Origin: an uncultured Dehalococcoidia bacterium
Lineage (GTDB): Bacteria; Chloroflexota; Dehalococcoidia; Lucifugimonadales; UBA3495
Direction: 5' to 3'
Assembly (NCBI GenBank): GCA_958296445.1
Contig: OY282565.1
Span: 496,001-560,000, forward strand
Length of the DNA: 64,000 nt
Shown here: positions 17,322 through 26,044 of the stretch, one piece after another
Layout of the letters: each line of letters opens with the position of its first letter
How positions within the stretch are numbered: the stretch's first letter is position 1
The notes under the pieces: model-generated
Seen by the model: only the letters and a program-made list of their open reading frames with translations
Told to the model about the DNA's origin: nothing
Database searches by the model: none
Position numbers and translations under genes: made by a program

Positions 17322-17837
17322 ATGAGCCTAAAATCCATCCGCAACCAAATCAACGCCCTACGCCGCAAATTCGCCTTCCCCCTAGCCGTCCTGCGCCTGC
17401 GCCGCATCTCCGAGGAATACTGCCACGACTGGCACGCCGCCCTAACCGACAACAAGCCCCTACCCGAAACCCACCCCTTCATCCTGAAAATCGCCAAAGA
17501 AGTAATGCCCCTGAACACCTTTATGTCCCTCCACCACTACCTAAACCGCCACCGCGACAACAAAACCACCCCCGAACCCCGAGCCATAGCCGTAACCCTG
17601 TTCCCCAACCACGCCAACAGCCTACTCTTCACCCATCTATTCGCCGGCGAACTAACCCCCAAACCCAAACCCGCGCCCCCCTTCGGCATCATCCCCCGAA
17701 ACCGCCCCCAACGCACCCGCGCCATCGACCCCCCCACCCGCAACATCACCCGCCAACTACGCGAAACCCTCCGCCACCCCACAGGCGGGAACCTCAACCA
17801 AAGCGCCCCCACAGCCCTTAACAATAAGATAGAATAG
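17322..17837 (+). CDS. Hypothetical protein
   Basis: A 171-residue basic protein. AGAGGAG nine bases before the ATG supports the start. The first 80 residues look helical ('RRKFAFPLAVLRLRRISEEY', 'KPLPETHPFILKIAKEVMPL'); the C-terminal half is proline-, arginine- and lysine-rich and probably disordered. No membrane segment, catalytic motif or known domain is recognised. It sits between a repeat region and the acyl-CoA dehydrogenase 30 bases downstream on the same strand. Confidence 0.65.
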   Translation: MSLKSIRNQINALRRKFAFPLAVLRLRRISEEYCHDWHAALTDNKPLPETHPFILKIAKEVMPLNTFMSLHHYLNRHRDNKTTPEPRAIAVTLFPNHANSLLFTHLFAGELTPKPKPAPPFGIIPRNRPQRTRAIDPPTRNITRQLRETLRHPTGGNLNQSAPTALNNKIE

Positions 17838-17867
17838 ACGCCCAACGCCAAAGTAAAGGAGCGTCTA

Positions 17868-19001
17868 ATGGACTTCGCCTTTACCCCCGAACAGCGGGCC
17901 CTGAAAGACAGCGCCCGCAGCTTGGCCGAGGAGCGCATCGCCCCCATCGCCGCGCAAGCCGACGAATCCGGGCGCGTCCACACCGGGCTTATGGAAATCC
18001 TCGCCGAATCCCGGCTGCTGCGCTACACCGTACCCGAAGGCTATGGCGGCTACGGCATCCGCGTCATCAACCTCTGCATCATCCGCGAGGAACTGGCCCG
18101 CGTTTCCGCCCAGGCCGACACCAACTTTATCATGCAAGGGCTCGGCAGCTTTCCCATCACCCTCGGCGGAAGCCACGAGCAAAAAGCCTTCTACCTCCCG
18201 CCCATCGCCCGCGGCGAATCCATCGCCGCCTTCGCCCTCACCGAACCCCACGCCGGTTCCGACGTCCTCAGTATGACCACCGACGCCGCCCCCGACGGCG
18301 ACGAATGGGCACTCAACGGGCGCAAGAAATTCATCAGCCAAGCCGGCGACGCCGACACCTATACCGTATTCGCCAAGACCGACCCCGGCCAAGGCAGCCG
18401 CAGCCTGTCCGCCTTCATCGTCGAACAGGGAACCCCCGGATTCGACGACTCCCAGCGGCTCGAGCTGATGGCCCCCCACGCCATCGGCGAACCAGTGTTC
18501 GACAACTGCCGCATCCCCCAAGGCAACCTGATTGGCGAGCGCGGCCAGGGCCTGCGCCTCGCCCTCGGCACCCTCGACACCTTCCGCACCACCGTAGCCG
18601 CCGCCGCAGTCGGAATGGGCCAGGCCGCCTACGAATCCGCCCTCGACTTCGCCCGCAACCGCACTATGTTCGGCCAGCAACTCAGCAACTTCCAAGCCAC
18701 CCAATTCAAGCTGGCCGATATGGCCGTCTCCCTAGACGCCGCCCGCCTGCTCGCCTACCGCGCCGCCTGGCTCAAGGACTCCGGCCAAGAAATCGTCATC
18801 AAGGAAGCCTCCTTTGCCAAGCTGTTCGCCACCGAAGCCGCCGCCCGCATCGTCAACGAAGCCGTCCAAATCCACGGCGGCGCCGGACTCCAAAAAGGCA
18901 GCCGTGTCGAGCGCCTCTACCGCGAAGTCCGCGCCCTAACCATCTACGAAGGCACCTCCGAAATCCAGCGCCAAACCATCGCACGCCAACTCCTAAGCTA
19001 A
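17868..19001 (+). CDS. Acyl-CoA dehydrogenase
   Basis: A 377-residue FAD-dependent acyl-CoA dehydrogenase introducing a C2=C3 double bond into an acyl-CoA and passing electrons to ETF. Seen: 'FALTEPHAGSD' near residue 123 (flavin/substrate loop), 'ARNRTMFGQQLSNFQ' near residue 260, 'QIHGGAGLQKGSRVERLYRE' near 330, and 'IYEGTSEIQRQTIARQLL' at the end. The glutamate of YEGTSE is the usual catalytic base of short/medium-chain members. AAAGGAG precedes the ATG. Chain-length preference cannot be told. Confidence 0.95.
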   Translation: MDFAFTPEQRALKDSARSLAEERIAPIAAQADESGRVHTGLMEILAESRLLRYTVPEGYGGYGIRVINLCIIREELARVSAQADTNFIMQGLGSFPITLGGSHEQKAFYLPPIARGESIAAFALTEPHAGSDVLSMTTDAAPDGDEWALNGRKKFISQAGDADTYTVFAKTDPGQGSRSLSAFIVEQGTPGFDDSQRLELMAPHAIGEPVFDNCRIPQGNLIGERGQGLRLALGTLDTFRTTVAAAAVGMGQAAYESALDFARNRTMFGQQLSNFQATQFKLADMAVSLDAARLLAYRAAWLKDSGQEIVIKEASFAKLFATEAAARIVNEAVQIHGGAGLQKGSRVERLYREVRALTIYEGTSEIQRQTIARQLLS

Positions 19002-19097
19002 CCCCCACCGCGCCCATCCAACCCGGTTCAGGCCCATCGCCCGCCAACCCCCGCGCTAACCCGCGAATCCCAAATCCCAACCCCCAGGAAGCCCAAA

Positions 19098-19301
19098 ATG
19101 TACGACTCCCGCCCCGCCCAACAAGAAAACCGAAGCGGCAACAAAGTAAAGAAAGGCTGCGGCTGCCTACAAATCCCCACCTCCCTAATCTGGCTGCTAT
19201 TCACCCTGATGTACTTCTTCACCGAACCCGACGCCCAACCCCTAGGCAAATGGGAATTCCTATGGCGCTTCCTAGCCGGCCCCTTCAACTTCCTATTCTA
19301 A
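19098..19301 (+). CDS. Small single-span membrane protein
   Basis: A 67-residue protein with a lysine/cysteine-containing N-terminus (KKGCGC) and a hydrophobic helix at about residues 27-42 ('SLIWLLFTLMYFF'), then 'WEFLWRFLAGPFNFLF' that may lie at the membrane surface. CAGGAAG precedes the ATG by 9 bases. No family recognised. Confidence 0.6.
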   Translation: MYDSRPAQQENRSGNKVKKGCGCLQIPTSLIWLLFTLMYFFTEPDAQPLGKWEFLWRFLAGPFNFLF

Positions 19302-20078
19302 CCCCACCCCGCCCGGCAACCCGCCAACCCGGCAACCGCCATCCAGCCCGCCGTCTGTAACTCTGAGCAAGCTCCCTGTCATTCAGCCCGCCCCCTGTCA
19401 TTCTGAGCAAAGCGAAGAATCCCACCCTGGGCAACAAAGACCCTACCCTTCGCCAAGGCCGCCAAAAGGGAATCCCGGCAACCGTCATCCAGCCCGCCGT
19501 CTGTAACCCTGAGCAAGCCCCCGGTCATTCTGAGCAAAGCGAAGAATCTCACCCTGGGCAACAAAGACCCTACCCTTCGCCAAGGCCGCCAAAAGGGAAT
19601 CCCGGTAACCGTCATCCAGCCCGCCGTCTGTAACTCTGAGCAATCCCCCTGTCATTGCAATCCCCCTGTCATTCTGAGCAAAGCGAAGAACCCCACCCTG
19701 GGCAACAAAGACCCTACCCTTCGCCAAGGCCGCCAAAAGGGAATCCCGGCAACCGCCATCCAGCCCGCCGTCTGTCACTCTGATTCCGCCGTCTGTAACT
19801 CTGAGCAAGCTCCCTGTCATTCAGCCCGCCCCCTGTCATTCTGAGCAAAGCGAAGAATCTCACCCTGGGCAACAAAGACCCTACCCTTAGTCAAGTCCGC
19901 CAAAAGGGAATCCCGGCAACCGCCATCCAGCCCGCCGTCTGTCACTCTGATTCCGCCGTCTGTAACTCTGAGCAAGCCCCCTGTCATTCGGCCCGCCCCC
20001 TGTCATTCTGAGCAAAGCGAAGAATCCCACCCTAGCCGACAAAGACCATCCCCTTCGCCAAGGGTAACAGAGGAAACA
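19302..20078. repeat. Intergenic tandem repeat array, 5 copies
   Basis: No credible gene. GTCATTCTGAGCAAAGCGAA begins at about 19397, 19523, 19668, 19834 and 20002. Each is followed by CCCTGGGCAACAAAGACCCT, then CGCCAAGGCCGCCAAAAGGG, then CATCCAGCCCGCCGTCTGT. The last copy runs up to the ribosome site of the hydrolase gene. Confidence 0.85.
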
Positions 20079-20786
20079 ATGAACCTAACCTACTACGGCC
20101 ACTGCGCCTTCCGCTTCGACACCCCAGGCGGCCTCAGCGTAGTAGCCGACCCCTACCGCAACCAAGCCGACCGCTACTGGTTCACCCGCCAATTCCCCGA
20201 CGTCGCCTGCGACATCGGGCTGATTACCCACGCCCACTTTGACCACGCCGCCGCCGGACGCCTCCCCGAGTCCGCCTCCACCCTGCGAATGCCCGGCGAA
20301 TTCGCCGCCGCCGACCTCCGGATTCGCGGCATCGGCGATTACCACTCCGGCCCGCCCCGCCTGAGCGACTTCCCCAACATAATGTTCCGCCTAGAAACCG
20401 ATGGCCTAACCTTCCTGCACCTAGGCGACAACCGCGCCCACTGGCCGCCCGAAGTAACCCGCGCCGTAGGCAACATAGACGTCCTGCTAGTAACCGTAGA
20501 CGACTCCATCCACCTGCTAACCTACGATGAAGTAGACTCCCTGATACACCGCCTACAGCCCCGAATAGTCATCCCGATGCACTACGCCATCCCCGGCCTG
20601 ACCGCCCCCGAAAGCGGCCTGCTCCCCCCGGAACAATGGCTGGAGCGCCAACCCGCAGTGCGCCGCCTAGCATCCCACCAAGCCGAAATTTCCCCCGCCG
20701 CCCTGCCGTCCCAAACCGAAGTCTGGCTGTTCCAACCCGCCCCCCAATCCCTAACCGCCCCGGAAACGTTCCCGCCTTGCCCCTAA
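20079..20786 (+). CDS. MBL-fold metal-dependent hydrolase (UlaG-like)
   Basis: A 235-residue metallo-beta-lactamase-fold protein. The metal motif HAHFDH is at residues 50-55, a GH near residue 7 and 'DPYRN' fit the UlaG/YtnP-like group, and 'FLHLGDNR' near 114 and 'VIPMHYAIPG' near 167 supply further metal ligands. The 'AGAPT' C-terminal extension is proline-rich. AGAGGAAAC precedes the ATG. It is followed by the CoA-transferase gene. Substrate not deducible. Confidence 0.88.
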   Translation: MNLTYYGHCAFRFDTPGGLSVVADPYRNQADRYWFTRQFPDVACDIGLITHAHFDHAAAGRLPESASTLRMPGEFAAADLRIRGIGDYHSGPPRLSDFPNIMFRLETDGLTFLHLGDNRAHWPPEVTRAVGNIDVLLVTVDDSIHLLTYDEVDSLIHRLQPRIVIPMHYAIPGLTAPESGLLPPEQWLERQPAVRRLASHQAEISPAALPSQTEVWLFQPAPQSLTAPETFPPCP

Positions 20787-20862
20787 ACGCCGTGGGCCGT
20801 AGAATGCCCCAAACGCCAACCGCATTCCCGGCCCGCGGTGGCCGGGAAAGGGAGTCGCCAAT

Positions 20863-22077
20863 ATGCCAGCCCTGAACCACCCCCTCGAAAACGTCCGCGT
20901 CATTGACCTAGGCCGCCACCAGGCCGGCCCCCGCTGCGCCCAGGTCCTAGCCCGAATGGGCGCCGAAGTCATCAAAATCGAAAGACTCGGCGGCGAGGAA
21001 ACCCGCTACCACGGCCCCTGGGTCAAAAAGCAGTCCTCCTACTGGGTCCAGTACAACTCCGGCAAAAAATCCCTCTCCCTCGACCTCCGCAAAGAGGAAG
21101 GCAAGGAAGTCCTGCGCGAGCTGGTCAAGGTCTCCGACGTCATCGTGCAAAACTTCCGCCCCGGCACCATCGAAAATATGGGCTTCGGCTACGACGTGCT
21201 GAAAGACCTAAACCCCCGCATCATTATGGTCAACGTCTCCGCCTACGGCCAGTTCGGCCCCTACCGCGACAACATCGGCTACGACCCCATCGGCCAAACG
21301 ATGTCCGGCATCACCATGGTAACCGGCGAAGAGGGTATGCCCCCGATCCGCACCGGCGTCCCCATCATCGACCGCATAACCGCCCTCCACGCCGCCATCG
21401 GCGCCCTGGCCGCCCTCCACGAGCGCGAGGCGTCCGGCCTAGGCCAGTCAATGGACGTCTGCCTGGCCGACACCGGCTACTCAATGACCGAAATCCCCAT
21501 AACCGCCTACCACGGCACCAAGATTCCCCCCCGCCGCGGCGACACCACCGCCCCGCCGTCGGGCATCTACCCCTGCCGCGAGGGCTGGGTGCTGGTGTCG
21601 GCCGGCGACCAGCACCACTGGCACCGGGTCTGCAACGCCCTAGGCAAACCCGAATGGCTGGAAGACCCCCGCTTCAACACCCGCCACGAAAGGCTGAACA
21701 ACCGGGAACTGGTCAACCAGGCCGTCCGGGAGCTGCTGTCCGAAAAGACAATGGAGCAGGCCATCGCCCACTTCACCGAACACGACGTAGTGGCCGCCCC
21801 GGTCAACACCATCCCCCAAGCCGCCGAAGACCCCCACCCCTGGGAGCGCCGGGCAATGGTGGAAGTCCCCGACTTCCTAGCCGGAGAAATAGCCGTATCC
21901 GGCGACTACTGGCACTTCTCCCGCACCCCGGCCCAAATCGGAACCACCCCCCAAGTAGGCGAACACAACGAGGAAGTGCTGTCCAACCTGCTGGCCTACA
22001 CCCCGGAGCAAATAGCCGCCTTCCGCCAAAACCGCATAATCTCCGAGGAACACCACTACGACGACATCCCCGGCTAG
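20863..22077 (+). CDS. Family III CoA-transferase (CaiB/BaiF)
   Basis: A 404-residue formyl-CoA transferase-like enzyme moving CoA between carboxylic acids. 'IDLGRHQAGPRCAQVLARMG' followed by 'AEVIKIERLGG' at residues 11-42 is the N-terminal signature; 'RPGTIENMGFGYDVL' near 101 and 'SMDVCLADTGYSM' near 198, with the catalytic aspartate, are conserved. The C-terminal part 'VNTIPQAAEDPHPWERRAMV' is typical. AAGGGAG lies upstream of the ATG. The donor/acceptor pair is unknown; the acyl-CoA genes elsewhere in the window suit carboxylate activation. Confidence 0.94.
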   Translation: MPALNHPLENVRVIDLGRHQAGPRCAQVLARMGAEVIKIERLGGEETRYHGPWVKKQSSYWVQYNSGKKSLSLDLRKEEGKEVLRELVKVSDVIVQNFRPGTIENMGFGYDVLKDLNPRIIMVNVSAYGQFGPYRDNIGYDPIGQTMSGITMVTGEEGMPPIRTGVPIIDRITALHAAIGALAALHEREASGLGQSMDVCLADTGYSMTEIPITAYHGTKIPPRRGDTTAPPSGIYPCREGWVLVSAGDQHHWHRVCNALGKPEWLEDPRFNTRHERLNNRELVNQAVRELLSEKTMEQAIAHFTEHDVVAAPVNTIPQAAEDPHPWERRAMVEVPDFLAGEIAVSGDYWHFSRTPAQIGTTPQVGEHNEEVLSNLLAYTPEQIAAFRQNRIISEEHHYDDIPG

Positions 22078-22508
22078 TGGGCGGATCCCCAAGGAAATTG
22101 TCTGAATCAGGATTTTCAGGATTAAAGGATTTTCAAGATTCCGCTCATTCAACAGACGATTGCAAAACTGCATCCGCCCCCTGTCATCCTAAACGCAGCG
22201 CCCCTGTCATTCTGAGCAAAGCGAAGAATCTCACCTTGGGCAACAGAGACCCTTCGCTCCGCCCAGGGCGACAAAGGGAAATTTCGCATCATCCAGAAAA
22301 TCCGTTAATCCTGAAAATCCTGATTCAGACAAAACCCATCCGGCAAATCCCATAATCCCGAAAATCCCGATTCAGACAACCCCCACCCCGAAGCCGTCGC
22401 CGGTTTGACCAACAGGCAACGATATGCTAGTCTTTCCGCCACCACCGAAAAAACCCGGTTGGGATTCTTTCAGATTTTTACAGATTCTAGAGCGGGGCGC
22501 CGGGCCTG
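22078..22508. repeat. Intergenic repeats, including a degenerate MITE-like copy
   Basis: No gene. TCAGGATTTTCAGGATTAA (about 22105) and its inverted copies near 22310 and 22350 belong to a dispersed family also seen at 17107 and 42490. A GTCATTCTGAGCAAAGC unit lies near 22207, and a right-end motif GAAATTTCGCA at 22278 suggests a decayed element. Nothing is recognised from 22390 to 22508 except the leader of the regulator gene. Confidence 0.7.
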
Positions 22509-23183
22509 TTGGTTAAGCCGCGTTCACTGGACAATCAGCCCGCGGGCGATGGCGAGTGGCTGTCGCTGCGGGACGCCTGCCGCCTGCTGGACGTCAGCAG
22601 CACGACGCTGCGGCAGTGGGCCGATGCGGGCTATCTGCGGGTGTACCGCACGCCGGGCGGACATCGCCGCTTCCTGCGCCGCGATGTGGAGTCGCTCACC
22701 GGCGCAGCCCCGGACGGCGCCGAACCGGCCCACCCCGGCCACGCCCGCGAGGAACACCCGGAAGGCCCGGCCCTGCGCCGCATCCGCCGCGGCCTCACCC
22801 GCAACAGCGTAACCCAGCAACCCTGGTTCCAAAGCGTAGAGCCCGAGGGCCGCGACCGGATGCGCCTTTTCGGGCGGCGTCTGCTTTCCCTGCTGATACA
22901 AGAGCCGGGGCCGCGCCGCCAGCAACAGGAACTCTTGGCCGAAGCCCGGCTCTTGGGCCAAGAATACGGCTCGGAAATGTCGGATCGGGGCGTTGGCCTA
23001 ACCGACACCGCCGAAGCCTTCGTCTTTTTTCGCACTATGGTGCTGGACACCGCCCCGGCCGGTTCCTGGCCCCGCATCCTAGAAACCTCCGACCGGGTGC
23101 TGGTCGGCGTCTGCGCCTCCTACCAACGCGCCGCCCGCCACACCACCGCCGCCAATTTTAACGCAGAGGACTCTAGAGAATAA
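22509..23183 (+). CDS. MerR-type HTH regulator at head of heme cluster
   Basis: A 224-residue protein with an excisionase/MerR-like winged helix at residues 17-62: 'WLSLRDACRLLDVSSTTLRQ' then 'WADAGYLRVYRTPGGHRRFL'. A 150-residue helical C-terminal domain follows, of unknown ligand. It starts at TTG; no ATG fits in front of the HTH. The last residues (NAEDSRE) and stop come from a CTCTGCG-type repeat. It precedes the siroheme decarboxylase gene in the same direction, so it may regulate the heme cluster; this is positional inference. Confidence 0.78.
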   Translation: MVKPRSLDNQPAGDGEWLSLRDACRLLDVSSTTLRQWADAGYLRVYRTPGGHRRFLRRDVESLTGAAPDGAEPAHPGHAREEHPEGPALRRIRRGLTRNSVTQQPWFQSVEPEGRDRMRLFGRRLLSLLIQEPGPRRQQQELLAEARLLGQEYGSEMSDRGVGLTDTAEAFVFFRTMVLDTAPAGSWPRILETSDRVLVGVCASYQRAARHTTAANFNAEDSRE

Positions 23184-23262
23184 CGCAGAACAACCAAAAT
23201 AACCTCTGCGCCCTCTGCGCGTCCTCCGCGCCCTCTGCGATAAAAAACTCGAGGTAATAAAT
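23184..23262. repeat. CTCTGCG-type intergenic repeat
   Basis: Repeated octamers of the form CCTCTGCGCCCTCTGCG with an opposing AACGCAGA arm. The same family fills gaps at about 25010, 28015, 29665, 34090, 56850, 56920 and 57767. Confidence 0.8.
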
Positions 23263-24291
23263 ATGGATATGATCGACCGCAAGCTGCTCAACCTGATTCA
23301 AGCCCCTTTCCCGATGGTGGAGCAGCCCTATCTGGAGCTGGCTGGGCAACTGGAAATCTCCGAGCCGGACGCGCTGGCCCGCCTTACCGAGCTGAAGCGG
23401 CAGAACGTGCTGCGGCAAATCAGCGCCATATTCGACACGCGGCGGCTAGGCTACAAGACCACGCTGGTGGCGATGGCTTTCCCGCCCGACGCCCTGCACC
23501 AGGCGGCTATGGAAATCAACCGGCATCCCGGCGTCAGCCACAACTACGCCCGGGAAGGTTCCTACTACAATCTCTGGTTCACCCTAGCCGTGCCGCCGGA
23601 GCATGACCTAGAGGCTACCGCGCAGCGTATGGGCCACAAGACCGGGGCGCTGGAATCCCGCATTATGCCTACCATCCGCTTTTTCAAGATCGGCGTCAAC
23701 TTCGATATGGTCAAGCAGCAGGGTTCGTCCTACAACTTCAGCCCCGACGGGTTCGACAAGGCGGAAGCCGACAGTTGGAACAAGCCCCAGCCCGTAACCG
23801 AGTGGGAAAAGCAGGCCATCCGCGAAATGCAGGAAGATCTGCCCCTAGTTTCCCGTCCCTTTGACCCCATCGCCGGGCGGCTGGGCATCACCACCCCGGA
23901 ACTGTTCGCCCTGGCCGAGGACTTTCAGCAGCGCCGCATAATGCGCCGCTACAGCGCGGTGCTGCACCACCGCCGCTCCGGTTTCCGCTCCAACGCGATG
24001 ATTGTCTGGAAAGTGCCGCCGGAACGCTCCGAGGAAGTGGGAATGATTATGGCCGGTCACAAGGCAGTCACCCACTGCTACGAGCGCCCCACCTTCCCCG
24101 ACTGGCCCTATACCCATTTCACCATGGTTCACGCCACCACCCCGGAGGGCTGCGAGGAATACAGCCAAGAAATCAGCCAAGCCACCGGCATAACCGACCG
24201 CCTGGCCCTCTACAGCACACGGGAATACAAAAAAACCCGCGTCCGCTACTTCGTCCCCGACTACGACGAATATCTGGCAACAATGAACTGA
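23263..24291 (+). CDS. ahbAB: Fused siroheme decarboxylase AhbA/AhbB
   Basis: A 342-residue protein made of two Lrp/AsnC-like halves (about residues 1-165 and 180-342). Each has an HTH ('LAGQLEISEPDALARLTELK', 'IAGRLGITTPELFALAEDFQ') followed by the Rx-rich strand ('ISAIFDTRRLGYKTTLVAMA', 'YSAVLHHRRSGFRSNAMIVW'). This is the siroheme decarboxylase/NirDLGH fold; AhbA and AhbB are normally two chains of about 150-170 residues forming a heterodimer, here joined. It converts siroheme to 12,18-didecarboxysiroheme, committing the pathway to heme. 'GHKAVTHCYERPTFPDWPYT' in the second half is conserved. GAGGT precedes the ATG. Confidence 0.9.
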   Translation: MDMIDRKLLNLIQAPFPMVEQPYLELAGQLEISEPDALARLTELKRQNVLRQISAIFDTRRLGYKTTLVAMAFPPDALHQAAMEINRHPGVSHNYAREGSYYNLWFTLAVPPEHDLEATAQRMGHKTGALESRIMPTIRFFKIGVNFDMVKQQGSSYNFSPDGFDKAEADSWNKPQPVTEWEKQAIREMQEDLPLVSRPFDPIAGRLGITTPELFALAEDFQQRRIMRRYSAVLHHRRSGFRSNAMIVWKVPPERSEEVGMIMAGHKAVTHCYERPTFPDWPYTHFTMVHATTPEGCEEYSQEISQATGITDRLALYSTREYKKTRVRYFVPDYDEYLATMN

Positions 24292-24355
24292 CACTTCTTT
24301 GCGCCATTGCGCCATTGCGTCATAGCGTCATAGCGTCAAAAAAACGGACAGCAGT

Positions 24356-25006
24356 ATGACCGCCTACTATCCGGTCTACCTGAACCTTACCGGCCGCCGT
24401 TGCGTCATCATCGGCGGCGGCGGCGTGGCCGAGGGCAAAATCGCCCGCCTGCTGGACTCCGGCGCGGAGATCTGCGTCATAAGCCCCGACGCCACGCCCG
24501 GCATCCGGCGGTTCGCCGCGGACGGCGCCCTCCACTGGGAGCAGCGCCACTACCGCCCCGGCGACCTGGAAGGCGCATTCATCGCCATCGCCGCCACCAA
24601 CGTCCGCGAAGTGAACCGGCGCATTTTCGAGGAAGCGGAAACCCGGGGAGTGATGCTCAACGCAGTAGACGACCCGCCCAATTGCAGCTTCATCGCCCCG
24701 TCCATCGTCCAGCGCGGGCCGGTCACCCTAGCAATCTCCACCGGCGGCGTATCCCCTGCCCTGGCCCGCAAGCTGCGCGAGTCGCTCCAAGCCTCTAGCG
24801 ACCTAGCCTGGGCCGACCTGGCCGGCGTAATGGCCGCCGCCCGCGCCAGCCTGCGCGAAAGGGGGCTGCTAACCACCGTAGACCCGGAACTCTGGCAGTC
24901 CTGCCTTACCCCCGAACTGCTGAAAATGGCCCAAACCGGCCAAGAATCCAAGGCTCTAGAGATACTGCTGAACGGGCTACTTAACGATACTCAACCCAGA
25001 AATTAA
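24356..25006 (+). CDS. Precorrin-2 dehydrogenase / sirohydrochlorin ferrochelatase
   Basis: A 216-residue CysG N-terminal/Met8-like protein that oxidises precorrin-2 with NAD+ to sirohydrochlorin and may insert iron to give siroheme. The Rossmann loop IIGGGGVAEGK is at residues 18-28; 'NAVDDPPNCSFIAPSIV' near 104 and 'ISTGGVSPALARKLRE' near 128 are family signatures. It follows ahbAB and precedes hemC, matching its place between CobA and AhbAB. The gap upstream holds short repeats (CATTGCGCCATTGCGTCATA). Confidence 0.93.
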   Translation: MTAYYPVYLNLTGRRCVIIGGGGVAEGKIARLLDSGAEICVISPDATPGIRRFAADGALHWEQRHYRPGDLEGAFIAIAATNVREVNRRIFEEAETRGVMLNAVDDPPNCSFIAPSIVQRGPVTLAISTGGVSPALARKLRESLQASSDLAWADLAGVMAAARASLRERGLLTTVDPELWQSCLTPELLKMAQTGQESKALEILLNGLLNDTQPRN

Positions 25007-25079
25007 AAAACAAAACCCCCTCTGCGTACTCTGCGCCCCCTCTGCGCCCTCCGCGTTAAACCAAAAAAGGAAAAGCGCA

Positions 25080-26012
25080 ATGACCGCCAGCCGCCCCATC
25101 CGGGTTGGCAGCCGGGGCAGCCCCCTGGCGCTGATTCAGGACGACGAAGCCATCGCCCGGCTAAAGGCCCGCCATCCGGGGCTGGAGTTCGAGGTCGTAT
25201 CCGTCCGCACCCGGGGCGACGCCAACCAGTCTGCGCCGCTGGCCGGTATGGGCTTGGGCGTATTCGTCGGCGAACTGGAGGAGCGCCTGCTGTCCGGCGA
25301 GCTGGATCTGGCGGTTCACAGCCTGAAGGATATGCCGACCAAGCTGCCCGACGGGTTGGCCCTGGCCGCAGTGTTGCCTCGCCGCGACCCCCGCGACGCG
25401 CTGGTCAACCGCTGGAACCGCCCGCTGGAGGAACTGCCCGACGGCGCCCGCATCGGCACCAGCAGCCCGCGCCGCGCCGCCCAACTGCGCCGCTACGCTC
25501 CCAACGTAACGGTGGCGCCCATCCGGGGCAACGTGGAAACGCGCCTGCGCAAGGCCGACGGCGAGGAAGCCGACGGCGCAGTGCTGGCCGCTGCTGGGCT
25601 GGCCCGCTTGGGGCTGGAGGGCCGCGTGGCCGAGTATCTTTCGCCCCAACGGTTCGTGCCGCCGCCGGGACAAGGCGCGTTGGCTATCGAAACGCGGGCC
25701 GACGACCGCCGGATGCTGGAGCTGCTGGCCGCCGCCGAGGACGCCAACACCCGCTACGAAACCACCGCCGAGCGGGCCTTTCTCGAAACCCTGGGCGGCG
25801 GCTGCCAGATTCCCGTAGGCGCCTACGCCCGCTCTATGGGCCACGAACTGCTGATGACCATCTTTCTAAGCAACCCCGACGGCTCCCGCACCTTCACCGC
25901 CAAAGTCGAGGGCCTGAAACACGACCCCCGCCAACTCGCCTCCGACGCCTACCTAGCCGTAGCCGAGCGCGGCGGCGCCGACCTCCTCCGCGCCGCCCGG
26001 GGCGAAAACTAA
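25080..26012 (+). CDS. hemC: Hydroxymethylbilane synthase
   Basis: Porphobilinogen deaminase, 310 residues, normal length. Seen: 'IRVGSRGSPLALIQ' at the N-terminus, 'AVHSLKDMPT' near residue 80, 'GTSSPRRAAQL' near 126, 'IRGNVETRL' near 145, and 'GGGCQIPVGAYA' near 240, whose cysteine anchors the dipyrromethane cofactor. It condenses four porphobilinogens into hydroxymethylbilane. It is in the heme operon, 74 bases after the precorrin-2 dehydrogenase, with AAAAAGG upstream of the ATG. Confidence 0.97.
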   Translation: MTASRPIRVGSRGSPLALIQDDEAIARLKARHPGLEFEVVSVRTRGDANQSAPLAGMGLGVFVGELEERLLSGELDLAVHSLKDMPTKLPDGLALAAVLPRRDPRDALVNRWNRPLEELPDGARIGTSSPRRAAQLRRYAPNVTVAPIRGNVETRLRKADGEEADGAVLAAAGLARLGLEGRVAEYLSPQRFVPPPGQGALAIETRADDRRMLELLAAAEDANTRYETTAERAFLETLGGGCQIPVGAYARSMGHELLMTIFLSNPDGSRTFTAKVEGLKHDPRQLASDAYLAVAERGGADLLRAARGEN

Positions 26013-26044
26013 ACGCAAAGAGCGCCAAGAACGCAGAGGATGAT

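Noticed and set aside
19340..20060. Possible CRISPR array
   Set aside because: Units are 125-168 bases, near identical throughout, with no unique spacers.
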